The notes below the pieces were generated by a model that saw only the letters and a list, made by a program, of their open reading frames with translations, was not told the DNA's origin and did not search any database. Source: Aptenodytes patagonicus (Eukaryota; Chordata; Aves; Sphenisciformes; Spheniscidae). From it: a DNA stretch of 64,000 nt. Each line of letters begins with the position of its first letter. The first letter of the stretch is position 1. The translations under genes were made by a program, and so were the position numbers. Shown here in pieces: positions 36,895 through 47,927 of the stretch. The stretch lies in contig NC_134951.1 in assembly GCF_965638725.1 (NCBI RefSeq), positions 310,001 to 374,000 on the forward strand, in the 5' to 3' direction.

Positions 36895-37620
36895 CAAGAG
36901 GGATCACAGGATGTCAGGACGGCTGAGGGTGGAAGGGACCTCGGGAGATCTCCCACTCCAACCCCCTGTTCAGGGCAGGGGCAGCCGGAGCTGGTTGCTC
37001 AAGGCCATGTACATCTGGGCTTTGAAAGCGGACATTCCATCTGGACATGGAGAAACCTGGAACTGGAAGACTGTACTGGCAAGAAAGACTGTACTGGAAC
37101 AGGTTGCCAGAGCATCTCCCTCTCTGAAGATATTCAAAACTGGGCTGGACATGGACCTGGACAACCTGCTCCAGCTGACCCTGCCTGAGCAGGGGCTGGG
37201 ATTAGGGGAGCTCCAGAGGCATTTCACCACTCAGTGAGTCCATGGGTAGCTTCACAGCTGGAGGGGCCACAACCTCTCTGGGCAATCTCTTCCAGGCAAC
37301 CTGTTTGATCAGCCTCACCATAAAAAATGGGGGGGGGTTGAGGGGGAAAAAAAAAAAAAAACCAACCAAACCAACTTTGGAAAAAAGTTTCAGTGGAATC
37401 TCCTGCGGTCGTTTGTGTTCATTGCCTTTGGTCCTGTCACTGGGCACCACTGGGAAGAGCCTGGCTCCATGTTCCTTCCCTCCCATCAGGCATGTATACA
37501 CATGGATTCAATGCGCCTGAGCCTTCTCTGCTCCAGGCAGAAGAAGTCCCAGCTTCTCCTCATGCAGCAGATGCTCCAGTCCCTTCAGCATTGCTGTGGC
37601 CCTTCCCTGGACTCCAGAGG
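36895..37620 (-). mobile_element. CR1 LINE fragment (minus) interrupted by a plus-strand CR1 piece
   Basis: The minus-strand CR1 tail starts near 36905 (GGAAGGGACCTCGGGAGATC) and reaches about 37030 (CATCTGGGCTTTGAAA). The next part of the consensus resumes near 37250 (CACAACCTCTCTGGGCAATC) and runs to about 37620 with the GAGCCTTCTCTGCTCCAGG and GGCCCTTCCCTGGACTCC blocks. In between, 37068-37225 is a CR1 3' piece in the opposite orientation (GGAACAGGTTGCCAGAGC to GAGCTCCAGAGG). This is a LINE inserted into a LINE. A long A-run (about 37349-37363) lies inside. Confidence 0.75.
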
Positions 37621-37639
37621 TCGCATCCTCCTCGCACAG

Positions 37640-38085
37640 GGGGAGCCCTGACCTGGCCAGGGTTCTGCATCCATGACCTCCCCATGCTGCATGGAGGGGA
37701 GGGAGTGAGCCCCTCCCCAGCTGCCAGTGCTCGTCCCCCACAGCCTGGAGCACTGTGGCCATCGCCGCCGGGAGGGCATGTTCCTGCCACCTCTCCAGCT
37801 TGGTGTCACCACAGAGAGGTGGTTTTTTTTTGTTTGTTTGTTTGTTTTTGGGGTTTTTTTTGATGCTGTTGCCCTTCATGTCCCTCAACAGGTTCAGCTC
37901 GAGATGGGGCCCCCAGAGCCAAGCAGTAACTCTCAGCACGCTCACAGGCTTCCTGGTCGGTGCCCGCAGGGATGTGCAGCAGAGCCGCCTGTCGGGACCA
38001 GGGAGAGGCATGGATGTACCAGGGGGTTGGTCTGGAGTTGTTGGGAATCCATGGTGGAGCTCCAGCACGGGGAGAGGGGGGCACG

Positions 38086-38122
<37 letters not shown>

Positions 38123-38480
38123 CCCCCCCACCCCCCACCCCCCCCCACACACACACTACGGGGGGGGGGGGGGGGGGGGGGCGGGCAGAACAGACAACAA
38201 AGGAGGAATTTTAAAACCTTGCTTGGTTGTGCAGGGAGCGTGTCAGGCGGCCAGCAATCAGCTGGGGCTGGGACATGCAAGGTCAAGGACAGTGTCCACC
38301 CCACCCTGGGCCAACAGGGGCTGCCCAAGGGACAGGCTGGGGCTGAGGAGGGCAGAGATGGGTGACAAGCACCTGGAGACAGGGCTCAAGGAAGAAAACT
38401 ACCTGAAATAGAGGAGAACCAAGCTGGGACTCTCCTGAGACGCCTCAACTCCCAGGGGTGGCACCCAAGGGTGCCCAGGG
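37640..38480. repeat. Simple-repeat cluster: (GTTT)n, (CA)n, C-run and G-run
   Basis: A T/GTTT tract occupies 37822-37860. (AC)n of about 16 units (38089-38121) is followed by C-rich sequence with short ACACAC, and by a G-run of about 20 bases (38161-38180). Flanking sequence (37640-38085 and 38190-38480) has no recognised gene; parts may be degraded CR1. Confidence 0.75.
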
Positions 38481-39200
38481 GCAGCTGAGGTCCTTGTGAG
38501 ACCCTCTCTGTTATCTCTGGAAGATGATGGGGACAGGGGGACATTGCTGAGGGGTGGAAAAAGGCAAATGTTGCATCCCCAAATGGCCCCAAACAGCTGG
38601 TGCAGGGATGAAGAGGCCACCCAGCTTCACCTTGGTCCCCAGGGACCACACGAGCCCTCCCGGGGTGCGTTTCTGGCACGTGAAGAAGCAGACGGTGACC
38701 AGAAGCAGCCAGGCTGGGCCACAGTGTCAATCGCCCCCAGCCGCATTGCCTCTCCCATGAGCGACAGCTCAAGGACACAGGAGAGCAGAGACATCCCTTA
38801 GCCCGTCCCTGGCCAGGGGCTGCTGAGCACATGTGCCCGTGCTGGGACATGGGGTCTGGCGGGTGGACATTGGCAGGCAAGCAGTGGGTGCAGCAGGCAG
38901 CTCGGGGAGCCACACTCTGCCAGGGGCTGGCAGCCAGTGAATGCCAACAGGGCACCACGCTGGGGTCCCTCACTCAGATTTGCAGGTAACACCAAATCTG
39001 CAGAGACCAGTCACTCTGCTTGAGGGCAGAGCTGCCACCAGCGGGACCAAGCCAGGCTGGAGGAAGGGGCCAGCGGGGACCTTACAAGGACAAAGACAAA
39101 GTCCTTCCCTGGGCAGGCAGAGCCCCTGGCAGCCGTGCAGCTGGAGTCCATATCTACAGCAGGAGCGAGTCCAGCACGAGCTATGAGGAGGGAGCTGTGC
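38480..39200 (+). mobile_element. Degraded CR1 LINE (reverse-transcriptase part), plus orientation
   Basis: Several blocks line up with the CR1 ORF2 DNA consensus in order: GGAAAAAGGCAAATGTTGCATC, GACCAGAAGCAGCCAGGCTGGG, GGGTCCCTCACTCAGATTTGCAGGTAACACCAAATCT (the FADDTKLGG region), and GACAAAGTCCTTCCCTGGGCAGG. There is no open frame. It is more diverged than the copy at 1840-3825. Confidence 0.5.
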
Positions 39201-39339
39201 CGGGCCATGTCCTGTGAGGGGACATGTGGTGCTATGCCCCATGGTGGGCTCAGCTCCAGCATTGGTCCCTCTCACCCACCTCCCTGCCCCAAGCAGGGTC
39301 AACACTGGGGACAGCTGGAGCTGCTCTGGATTCCCGAGC

Positions 39340-39500
39340 CCTGTTTTAAGGGTTGCTGTGCTCTTGGGGAGAAGGAGTTTTTCCTGGTATCCGATGGGAA
39401 TTTCCTCTGCCCCAGCTTGTGTCACCAGCTCCTGCGCTGTCCCTGTGCCCCGAGGGTGTCTGGCTCCAGCTCTCCGTACCCCAGGAGGCAGCTGAGGGGT
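39340..39500 (-). mobile_element. Short degraded CR1 fragment
   Basis: GGAGAAGGAGTTTTTCCTGGTATCCGATGGGAATTTCC resembles the antisense CR1 segment with TTTTTCCTAATATCTAATCTAAATCT. Short and diverged, so the assignment is tentative. Confidence 0.35.
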
Positions 39501-40030
39501 CTCCTCTCCCCCAGATGACAAGCCTGGCTCCTGTCCCTGCTGTGTCCCCTGCCCAGCCGGGTGTCCCTGCCTGTTTGATCCCAGGGCCCCAGACTGGGCC
39601 AGGAACCAGCCGGTAGCAGGGGAAGGGTCCTGCTGGTACAGCCCAGGCACAGGGGTCTCCTTGGCTGTCAGGGCACTCCTGGCCTCCTGGGCACCCCACT
39701 GGGGCCCAGATGCCCCAGCCCCAGGTTCACCAGCACCAGCCACATGCCGGCATTTTGCTTTCCCCGCTCCCACAGGCCTGTCCTCGCCCATCCTCCAGGA
39801 TCCTGCACCCCATCCCCTGGCCAGCTCAGTGCGCCCCGGGCTTGCTGTGGGGTGCCCAGGTCTGCTGGCTACTGGGGGTCCCAGGCAGGTCCAGCAGCCA
39901 GCCCTTGCTGTGCCCCGGCAGGGGCGGGGTGGGGGGGGGTGGGGTGGCAGTGAGGAACACCCCCGTGGTGCCCCAGCCCCAGGGGACCTGCCCAGCCCCA
40001 GCCTCGGGCCCCACGAGGAGCCCCTCACCA

Positions 40031-40242
40031 TGTGCATCATCTGCTGCATCAGCTGTGACGCTACGGCGGCGCAGGACAAGGCGGGTGACGCAGCCAACGC
40101 TGCTGCGGCCCTCCCAGGGGGCCCAGCCAGCGGGGCAGGGCGTGTGGGCCCCGACCTGGTGCTGATTGTGCCGCTCCCGGCTGTGTACTCAGCCAGCTCA
40201 TCCCAGCGCTGTTTGCTCGGTGCACCCAGGGGACGGTGCTGC
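40031..40242 (-). other. Unassigned candidate exon, minus strand
   Basis: Bounded by an acceptor (TGTTGTCTCAG, read on the minus strand) and a donor (ATG|GTGAGG). The open frame includes KQRWDELAEYTAGSGTIST near its start and VASQLMQQMMHM at its end. Codon use is more protein-like than neighbouring chance frames. It lies beyond the TRIM54 poly(A) signal and matches no protein I recognise; the surrounding 39500-40590 holds no other gene. Possibly an exon of an undescribed gene, or chance. Confidence 0.2.
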
Positions 40243-40606
40243 TGAGACAACATCCAGCACAGCGCGGGGGCTGGCAGGGCTGGGGGTGGCTGGATGCGGT
40301 TCCTCACTCTCAGGCAGGGGCTGCAGACAGGGGGGCAGAGCTCCACTCACAGGGTCCGAGGTGAGAAGCCCCCAGCCACAGTCCTGCCCTGAGTTGCCGG
40401 AGCTGAGCTGTGCTGGGGCTCCCTGGGGACGCAGCCCTGCACATGGGATCCTGGGGGCACCGCTGGGGTGGTGGGGCTGGGGTCCAGCTCAGTGGGGCAG
40501 GGGCTGCTCCTGGGCTGGACTCCATGGAGCTGGTGCAGAGCCGTGTGTGGGGAAGCCCCAGTGCCCACCCCACACACCACACCGGAGACGACGTCGTCAC
40601 ACACGG

Positions 40607-40612
40607 TTTAAT
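40607..40612 (-). terminator. TRIM54 poly(A) signal ATTAAA
   Basis: TTTAAT on the plus strand is ATTAAA on the minus strand, the commonest variant signal, about 390-650 bases beyond the last recognisable TRIM54 coding exon. No canonical AATAAA was seen closer. Confidence 0.6.
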
Positions 40613-40989
40613 GTCAGAGAGGGGCAGCTCCAGCATTTTGGGAATTACAGCAGCAGGGCTGGAACTCGCCGAGGGGTGCAAGGGACAGCGATGAGCCACC
40701 AGGTGCCGATGCTGCCCCATGGCACCAGCTCAGTGCTGACCTGTGTGGGAAACTGGCCTCAGCACCATGCAGTGGTGACCCCGGGACCCCCGCCCCGGCC
40801 CCTGTAGGCAGGGAGACAGGGATGGCCTGGGGGGGGCCCCGAGGTGTGAATCCCCCCATCCGCATCCCCATCTATCCCCAGGAGGTGCCTCCTCTGCCCC
40901 ACGGCACCCCATGGCCTGGCCCTGTCCCCATCCCCCCCCTGCCTCAGTCCCTGTGAGGGTCTCACCATGGGGAGAGCTCACCGGCTTCT

Positions 40990-43900
40990 GCCTCGGCCCC
41001 GCATCTGCAGAGGGAAAGTGGGTGACAAGATGGAGACAGGGATGCCCCGGCACGCTGCAGGACCTGCGTAGCCGCACGCAGGCCACGGCGCAGCCACACA
41101 GACACAGTGCTGGGCATGGCACAGCACACACCCCCTCTCCATGGGCATGGCAGGCCCAGGCCCCTGGGCCCCGCTGCCCCCAAGTGCCTCCACAGCCTTG
41201 GGGCCAAGCACAGCAGCCAGGCATGGCACGGCACAGCACAGCATGGCACGGCAGGGACTCACCCTCCATGGCTTCGGGAACCTCCAGGCTGTCCAGCCGG
41301 TCCTCATCTGCCACGGCCTCGCTGCCGTCCCCGGGTCCTCCATCTGCCTCATCCTCGCCCAGCGGCTCTGCAGGGCAGAGAGGACAGGTCAGCCGGGGCC
41401 CTCCCTACCTGTGGCGTGGGCAGTTCGGGGACACCCCAGGAGGGATGTGACCAGCCCAGCGCAGAAGCCTGGCCCCGGCGTGGGACACAGCAGCCCATGA
41501 GCCAGGAAGGGGCATGGGGCAGGCCTGACCCTGCAGGGTCCCTGGGCAGTGCTGAGGGGCCACACATCCCCATTCCTGTGCACGAGGGGACACATCCCCA
41601 TGCAGGGCACGAGGTGGTGGGGGGCTCTGCCCATCCGAGGGCTGAATGCCCTGGGCAGTCCCACATGCCACCCAGGCACGGCAGTGCTTGTCCTGGCGCC
41701 AGCACCTGTCTGGAACTCGATGGTCCTCAGCATCTCTGCCACATAGTCCACGTTGATGGAGAAGTGGTCCATGTTCTCATAGCCCGGCTCTGGGCGGCTG
41801 CTCATCGACACCTTGGACATGTCCGTGATCCTGCAGGGCAGGCAGACCCCCCCCCAGGAGCTGCCGGGGTCCAACACCCACAGGGTCCCCGTGCCCCCAG
41901 CCATGGCCCAGCAGGGCCAGCCACAGCCGTGTCCCCCACCCTGCCCCTGTGCCCAGTGCCCCCAGCCTTGTGCCCCCCACCCTGCCCCTGCCCCCAGTGC
42001 CTCCAGCCCTGTGCCCCCCAACCTGCCACTGCCTCCCATGCCCCCAGCCCTGTGCCCCCCCTCGCCACTGCCCCCATGTCCCCAGCCCTGTGCCCCCCCT
42101 TGCCACTGCCCCCCGTGTCCCCAGCCCTGTGCCCCCCAGACTCACTCACTTTTTCAGGAGCTCCTTGGAGTGCTGTGGAGGAAAACAGGGGGGTCAGTAC
42201 CTCCCTGTCGCAATAGGACCTGGGACCCCAGGAGTCAGACATCACCCCCGCCACAGCCCCACCCCAGCACACCCCGGGGCAGGCCCAGATCCTTTGGAGT
42301 GACCACAGCCTCCCTGCACAGCCCTGCGGGGCAGCCCCAGCCCCCACAGGGACCCATGGCCCCACCACACAGCCCTGGGGCAATCCCAGACCCCCTGGAG
42401 GGACCCGGCCCCCGAGTTCCCCAGCACAGCTTGGGGGCAGCCCCAGCCCCCTTGGAGGGTCCCGGCCGGAGGGTCCCGGCCCCCTGCACCCCTGTGGCCC
42501 CTGCCCACACAGACCTGTAGGTACACGGCCATCTGGGGCTCCTCCATGGCCTGGATGGCCGACTCCACCAGCTTGGAGGAGGCCTCCAGGTGGTCGCCGT
42601 ACTGGCGAATGAGGCCCCGCACGCGCTGCACCTTTGCCTCCTGCTCCCGCGCGATGCTCTGCAGCAGCTCCTTCTTCCGCTCCTCCAGGATACTGTACAG
42701 TGAGTCGAAGCGCAGTCCCAGGTGCTGCTTCTGCCGCCGGCCATTGTCCTGCAGGACCGTGGGGCTCACGAGCTGCCCCAGTCCTGCAGTGTCCCCATCA
42801 TGGGCATGGCCCCAGAGCTGTACGCAGTACCCAGGGACACCTGCCGGACCCCACCTCGATGGTGCGGCAGATCTCCTCCATCTGGGTAATGATAGCCTGG
42901 ATGCGGTCGTTCCCCGCCACCAGCATGGCAATGCCGTCGCTGAGCTCGCTCTGGGGCAGGATGGGACGGAATGGGAAGGGCGTGAGGGCCGGCTGGGTGG
43001 GCAGCCCCCGGGCCCCTCGCCAGACCCCCAGGGCCACCCACCTTCTGGCGCTGGTAGACAGCAGGCAGCGGCGCGACCTCACAGTCCTTGTGTGCCCCGA
43101 AGACCTTGCAGAGGGAGCAGGTGGGCGCCTCGCAGCGCAGGCAGTAGATGTTGATCCGCTCGTCCTCGTGCTCCTCGCACATGAGGTGCTGCTCGGCCTT
43201 GGCGTGCAGGGGCCTGCAGGCGGGGGCCGGGCACCGCTGCCCACCGGTGGGCCCCAGCCCCCAGGGACACCCCCGGCCCCGCGTGGGCCCCGTTACCCCC
43301 CACACTCCGGGTGGGCTCCCGCCCCCAGCCCTGTGCCTGCAGCCCCCCCACGGGCTCCCTTTCACCCACGGGGCTTGCTCCCCTGTGGGGTCACCAGTGC
43401 CCCCGTGGGCTCCCCGCACCTGGCCGACTCCTGCTTGTAGATGTCGATGATGTTCTCCACCAGCAGGTTCCGCTGCAGCCCGTACACCCCGTGCCGGTCC
43501 AGCACCACCTCGTGGCGGCACGACGGGCACCGGAACCGGCCGCCCGACGGCACCGCGCTGGAGCCCCGCGACTGCCACAGCGGGTTGGAGGCCTGGGGGG
43601 CGGCGGGTCACGGCCGCGGCACCCCCGCAGCCCCCCGGCAGCCTCCGCCCCCAGGCTCTGCCGCCGGGAGCGAGACCCCGCGGGGCCCGGCCCCTCCCGG
43701 CCGTGTGTCCCGCATCCCCCGCGCGGGCACGGGCACGGGTACGCTCCCCCGCCCACCGACGCGACCGGGCCGGGAGCGGCCTCGAGCGCGGCCCGGCCGG
43801 GGGTCCCGGCGGCTCGTTCTGGGGCCAGCGCCGGATCCAGCCCCCCCCCCCCCCGCCGGCCGGGGTCCGGTCCGGGCGCACCTGGAAGACGTCGTTGGCG

Positions 43901-44049
43901 CACTTGCGGCAGAGGTTGTGCTGGCAGGGCAGGATGACCACGGGCTTGGTGAACATCTCCAGGCAGATGGGGCAGATGAGCTGCTTCTCCAGGCTCTCCA
44001 TGTTCCGCGCCTCCGCCAGCAGCGGCTTCAGCCCCACCGCGAAGTTCAT
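40990..44049 (-). CDS. TRIM54: TRIM54 (MURF3), muscle RING-finger protein, at least eight coding exons
   Basis: Exons (minus): 44049-43882, 43592-43420, 43213-43042, 42950-42855, 42748-42515, 42172-42150, 41830-41706, 41367-41263. They join in frame to about 365 residues before the last exon. The RING is complete ([30 protein letters not shown]). The MuRF-family box [22 protein letters not shown], the B-box ([31 protein letters not shown]), a coiled coil ([21 protein letters not shown]) and the COS-box region ([23 protein letters not shown]) follow. A 23-nt microexon (HSKELLK) matches the family. The protein is an E3 ligase of sarcomere and microtubules. The acidic tail ([14 protein letters not shown]) continues into a last exon beginning about 41010 whose frame and end are uncertain. 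Confidence 0.93.
41937..42145 (-). repeat. C-rich minisatellite in TRIM54 intron 6
   Basis: Five or six imperfect units of about 35-40 bases with the shared core CCCCAGCCCTGTGCCCCCC and alternating CTGCCCCTGCC / TGCCACTGCC. It fills most of the 319-base intron. Confidence 0.75.
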
Positions 44050-44175
44050 CGCCGCGGTCCCGGTCCGGTCCGGCCCGGCTCGGCTCTGCGCACCACGGCC
44101 CCGCTCCGGCTCCGGCCCCGGCCGCCCGGTGCCCGCTCTGCCCCGGCCCCGGCCCCGGCCCCGCTGAGCGCGGCG

Positions 44176-44244
44176 CTAATTTTAGCCGCCCCCGCCCCGC
44201 CGGGGCCGCCGCAGCTGTCGGCGGCGTCGGGTGACACTGAGTCA
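44176..44244 (-). promoter_or_regulatory. TRIM54 proximal promoter: MEF2 site, E-box and AP-1 site
   Basis: A perfect MEF2 site CTAATTTTAG (44176-44185) is 127 bases upstream of the start codon. The E-box CAGCTG (44212-44217) and TGAGTCA (44238-44244) follow upstream. MEF2 next to a CAGCTG E-box is the classic muscle-gene combination, fitting a striated-muscle ligase. Confidence 0.65.
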
Positions 44245-44248
44245 CGGC

Positions 44249-45670
44249 GCCGCGGCGGGGCCCCACCGGCGCGCCCGGCCCCGCGCCCCGGCCCGGCTGA
44301 CCCCCGGGTACCGGCTGACCTACAGGGGCCGGCTGGCCCATGGGGAGCGGCAGCCCGGGCGGCCTCGGGGAGGCGGCCAGGGCGGCGGGGACCGAGCCGC
44401 ACACCGCCCCCCCCGGGCAGACCTCCCCGCCGTGCCCGTCCCGCCCAGCCCTGAGCCCTCGGCCTGGGCAGAGCCCCGCTCCCCTGGGACGAGCAGCGCT
44501 TCTCCCCGGGGGCTCCGCAGGGCTCCCCGGCCGCCTCCTGCCCGGGGAGGACAAGGGGCTGGGGCCCCGTCCCGCCAGACCCTGGGTGGCCGGGGCAGGC
44601 TGGCGTGGGGTGCACAGCACTAGGCAGAGAGCAGGGCCCGGGGAGAGCAGAGCTGCTGGGCTGTCGCTGGGAGGTGCATGCTCTCCCCTGCAAGCAGCGG
44701 GGCCGGGTGCAGGCCGGGGTCCTCCAGGCCCTGCAGACCCTGTCCAGCACCAGCGCCCCCAAACAGCAGCATGGAAGGGCGCCCAGGAGGGACAGTGCCA
44801 GGAACATCCCCGTCCCACCACTCGCCCTGACGCTCCAGCTATATTTAGGGGGTGAGACAGTGCCCGTGCAGCTGTGGGCAGAGGCTGCTGCCTGGGGGAG
44901 TGGGAGGGAAGGGCCAAGGTCTCGCTACGTCCCCCTTGCCCCTCTCCCCCCTAGGATGGGGCAGCACCATCCAGCCCCACTCCTCAGCAGGGCCACAGCT
45001 CCCGAGAGAGCACGGCAGGAGTTGGCAAGCCTGGCCGGGCAGCTGGCAGCCCTGCCCGAGCAGGGAGCAGGGCTCCGGGGCAGCACAGCACGGCAGGACC
45101 CACGCACTGAGCCATCAGCTGGCACACACAGTGGAAAGAGCCCCAGGGCCAGGGGAGCTGCTCCCAGAAGCAGGGTCGGCCCAAGCTGCACCGCCACAGC
45201 ACCGTTGCTCCTGCCCAGGACAGCCATCTCCCATGGGGCCGCAGGGAGACAGGGACAGCACCACACAGCATGTCAGCAGCGGGAGGAGTGGGGACAGTCC
45301 CCACGAACGCCCCAACAGGACCAGGGTGCCTGGCCAGGCTGCTGCTGCCCTACACACTGCAGCAGCGAGGAGGGGGAAAAGCACAGCCCTGTGGGAGCCA
45401 GCACTGGCTGGGGGACACAGAGCTGTCCCAGGAAGGTGACAGGAGACAGAGCAATGCTCACCCCCGCGAGAAAGCACCCCCCAAGCAGCACTTGGGACAC
45501 AACCTGCCTACTCCAGACCCCGCTCAGCCCACCCCCCCCGTGGGACCCATGGCCACAGCCCCCCCCCCCAGCACAGGGCAGGGCCAGGCAGAGGCACATC
45601 CTGCTGCAGTGTTCAGGCAGCCCCTGATGGGACAGAGACCACACAGAAACATGCTCCCCTCCTGTCATCC
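44249..45670. other. Intergenic region TRIM54-DNAJC5G
   Basis: Apart from the upstream MEF2 site nothing is recognised. Plus-strand frames at 44605-45627 reflect composition. C-runs occur near 45530-45570. Confidence 0.4.
44839..44848. promoter_or_regulatory. Upstream MEF2 site
   Basis: CTATATTTAG is a second perfect MEF2 consensus, about 790 bases upstream of the TRIM54 start. It could add to muscle expression; on the plus strand the same bases also resemble a TATA element. Confidence 0.45.
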
Positions 45671-45676
45671 TTTAAT
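45671..45676 (-). terminator. DNAJC5G poly(A) signal ATTAAA
   Basis: TTTAAT on the plus strand gives ATTAAA on the minus strand, about 630 bases after the stop codon. It is the best-placed signal for this gene. Confidence 0.5.
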
Positions 45677-46307
45677 GGTGCCCATAAAACCTATACAAAC
45701 CCAAGGAAAGTGCCTGTACTGGGCCCAGCCCTGCAGGGAGCCTGCCAGCAGCAGCGAGCGTGGGGTGCAGCCAGTGCCCCTGGGCTGTGGCAGGGCAGAG
45801 AGGAAGGGGGTACAGAAGGTGGCACCCCAACCCCACAAGCAGCATTTGGCACCCAGCATCCATCAGGAGGGTCCCTGTGAGGGCGGGTAGCGGGCTCAGC
45901 CCAGCCCCAGAGGTTACAGTGCTAATGGTCTCGGACACGCTCAGCTACCTCTCGTAAGCTACAGAGCCTGGCCCGGAGAGGTCTCCACCTGCAGCTGCTC
46001 GGGCCGGCTGCCAGTGCCCAGGGCCGGGCCGGGGCACAGCAGCAGGCGAGGCACTGGGGATGGGGCGCAGCAGCACAGCTCCAGGCCACCTCCACCACCA
46101 GTGCTGGGAGACAGGGGCATCACCCTGGAGCTCAAGCAGCGGCAGAAGGGCCTCTGCGTTGATGCTGGCCAAATTAACCTGAGATTCTAGCCACCTTGAG
46201 GCTGGAGAACCACCCCGGGTGGCGTGACCGGGGTCCCGGAAAGTGACAGTCCCAAAGGAGGATCCATGCCTGGAGTCCTGGGGGAGCTGGTGGGACTGAC
46301 GCCAGCC

Positions 46308-47927
46308 TCAGGCATCGGTCCTGGTGCTGACAGCTGGCAAGGGCTCCACGCTGGCAGGTGGGGGCTGCGCCACAACAGGTATCTGCGGATCTGAAAAAGA
46401 AGAGCTACAGATCAGTGGCTCAGCCCCGTCTTATGGTACCAGCGAGCAGGTATCTGGGACATCCCAACACCCTCATGAAGGCTCCCACAGATCAAGGCTC
46501 CCAAGCCTCTAACCAGCACACAGCCATGCAGCAGTGCCCTCCGCCCCACGGAAACCTGCAGAAGTGACCCAGTGGCAGTCCCCGTAGACACCAGTATGGC
46601 CAGCGCCCAGGGAACAAAGCCAGCCTGGAGCACAGCTGCTCTCCCCATGCTCCCTCCCCAGGAGGGCATGGGCCGAAGTGTCTCTCAGCCGCAGACCCTT
46701 GCAGGGACTCCAGGGAGCCCTTCCCAGGGGAAAACAAGGAAGGAAAAGGCAGCCCCATGGTCTGTGCAGTGGTTCCCTCCACCACCGTCACCAGCCCTGG
46801 TCCAGACAGGAAACACTGAGGGCTGGCTGTTAAGCAAGAGATGTAGCTAAGTCAGATCTGAGCCTCAAGCCAGAGCTCCAACCCCCACGTGAGATGAGAC
46901 GGGGAGAGCCCCACCAGAGCCCCACACAAGACAAAGCCAGGTGGTCTCAGCTGCTGGGGCTCGAGACAGACGCAGACAGCCCGACTCACCACTGTCCTCC
47001 GCGCGCATCTGCGCCTCCAGGTCCTTGGGGTCGACGTACTTGTAGGACTCGTCCTCCTTCGGCGGGCAGCATGTCCCACAACAGAAGAAGCAGCAACAGC
47101 AGCAGCAGCAGCAGGTGAGAGCACCACAGCACAAAGCCAGGGCCTGCAGAGGAGGGGATGGCAGCCCCTGTGAGACCACCCGAGTCCTGCCAGCAGCCAG
47201 GCCCCCATCACGGTGGCCCCGGCGACGCCCTGCACGGAGGACAGGCTGGGCAGGGCCGCGGCAGCAGGGCAGGGCTCACCTGGAACCACCACTTGGACAT
47301 GAGGAAGTAGTGCTTGACGGCATCGTCACCGAACTGCTCGGCCACATAGAGCCCCAGGGAGCCATACTGGTCATAGAGGCGGCGCTTGTCCTCGTCGCTC
47401 AGCGTGGCGTGGGCGCTGTTGATCTCCTTGAAGCGCTCGGCTGCCGCCGGGTCATCGGGGTTCTTGTCCGGGTGGTACTTGAGTGCCAGCTTCCTGCGGG
47501 GCACTGGGGATAGGACAGGCCCGGGACGGGCCCCACACGCCTGGCCCCCCCCGGCACGGCCCCCCCCCCCCCCCCCGCCTCACCGCCCGGACGGTCCCTG
47601 CACCGCCTTGTCCCCGGGCCGGCCCCTGCACACCTGACTCCAGGGCTGATCCCCCGGCCTCACCCCCGGGACGGGCCCCCCCGGCCCGCACCGCCTCACC
47701 CCCGGGACGGGGCCCCCGGCCTCCCTTCCCCTGGGACGGTCCACCGCACCGCCTCGCCCTTGGGGCGCTCCCCTCGGCCTCGCCGCCTCGCCCCCGGTCC
47801 GTGCCCCGCCGTACCGGTAGGCCTTCTTGATCTCCTCGGGGGAGCTGCCCTTCTGCAGGCCCAGGACGCGGTAGAGGCTCTCCCCGACCCGCGACAGCTT
47901 CCGCTGCGGCCGCCCGGGCTCCGCCAT
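46308..47927 (-). CDS. DNAJC5G: DNAJC5-family cysteine-string protein (DNAJC5G by position), four exons
   Basis: Exons 47927-47815, 47493-47280, 47143-46990 and 46390-46308 join to 187 residues. The J domain is complete ([24 protein letters not shown], then [12 protein letters not shown] with the HPD motif), followed by [13 protein letters not shown] string of 14 cysteines ([19 protein letters not shown]) is the palmitoylated membrane anchor of the family. The tail ([14 protein letters not shown]) recalls the DNAJC5 C-terminus (TPIVIQP). Cysteine-string proteins are vesicle-bound Hsc70 co-chaperones that protect SNAREs. Sequence is closer to DNAJC5/DNAJC5B than to the fast-evolving, testis-biased mammalian DNAJC5G, but the neighbours TRIM54 and SLC30A3 identify the locus. 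The start ATG has Gly codon GCG following and lies in a CpG island. Confidence 0.88.

Noticed and set aside
37822-38181. CRISPR-like or structured repeat array
   Set aside because: These are simple sequence repeats (GTTT, CA, poly-C and poly-G) without spaced unit architecture, in a vertebrate genome.
46308-47927. Calling the gene DNAJC5 itself
   Set aside because: Sequence is close to DNAJC5, but neighbours TRIM54 and SLC30A3 fit the DNAJC5G locus; DNAJC5 proper is expected elsewhere.
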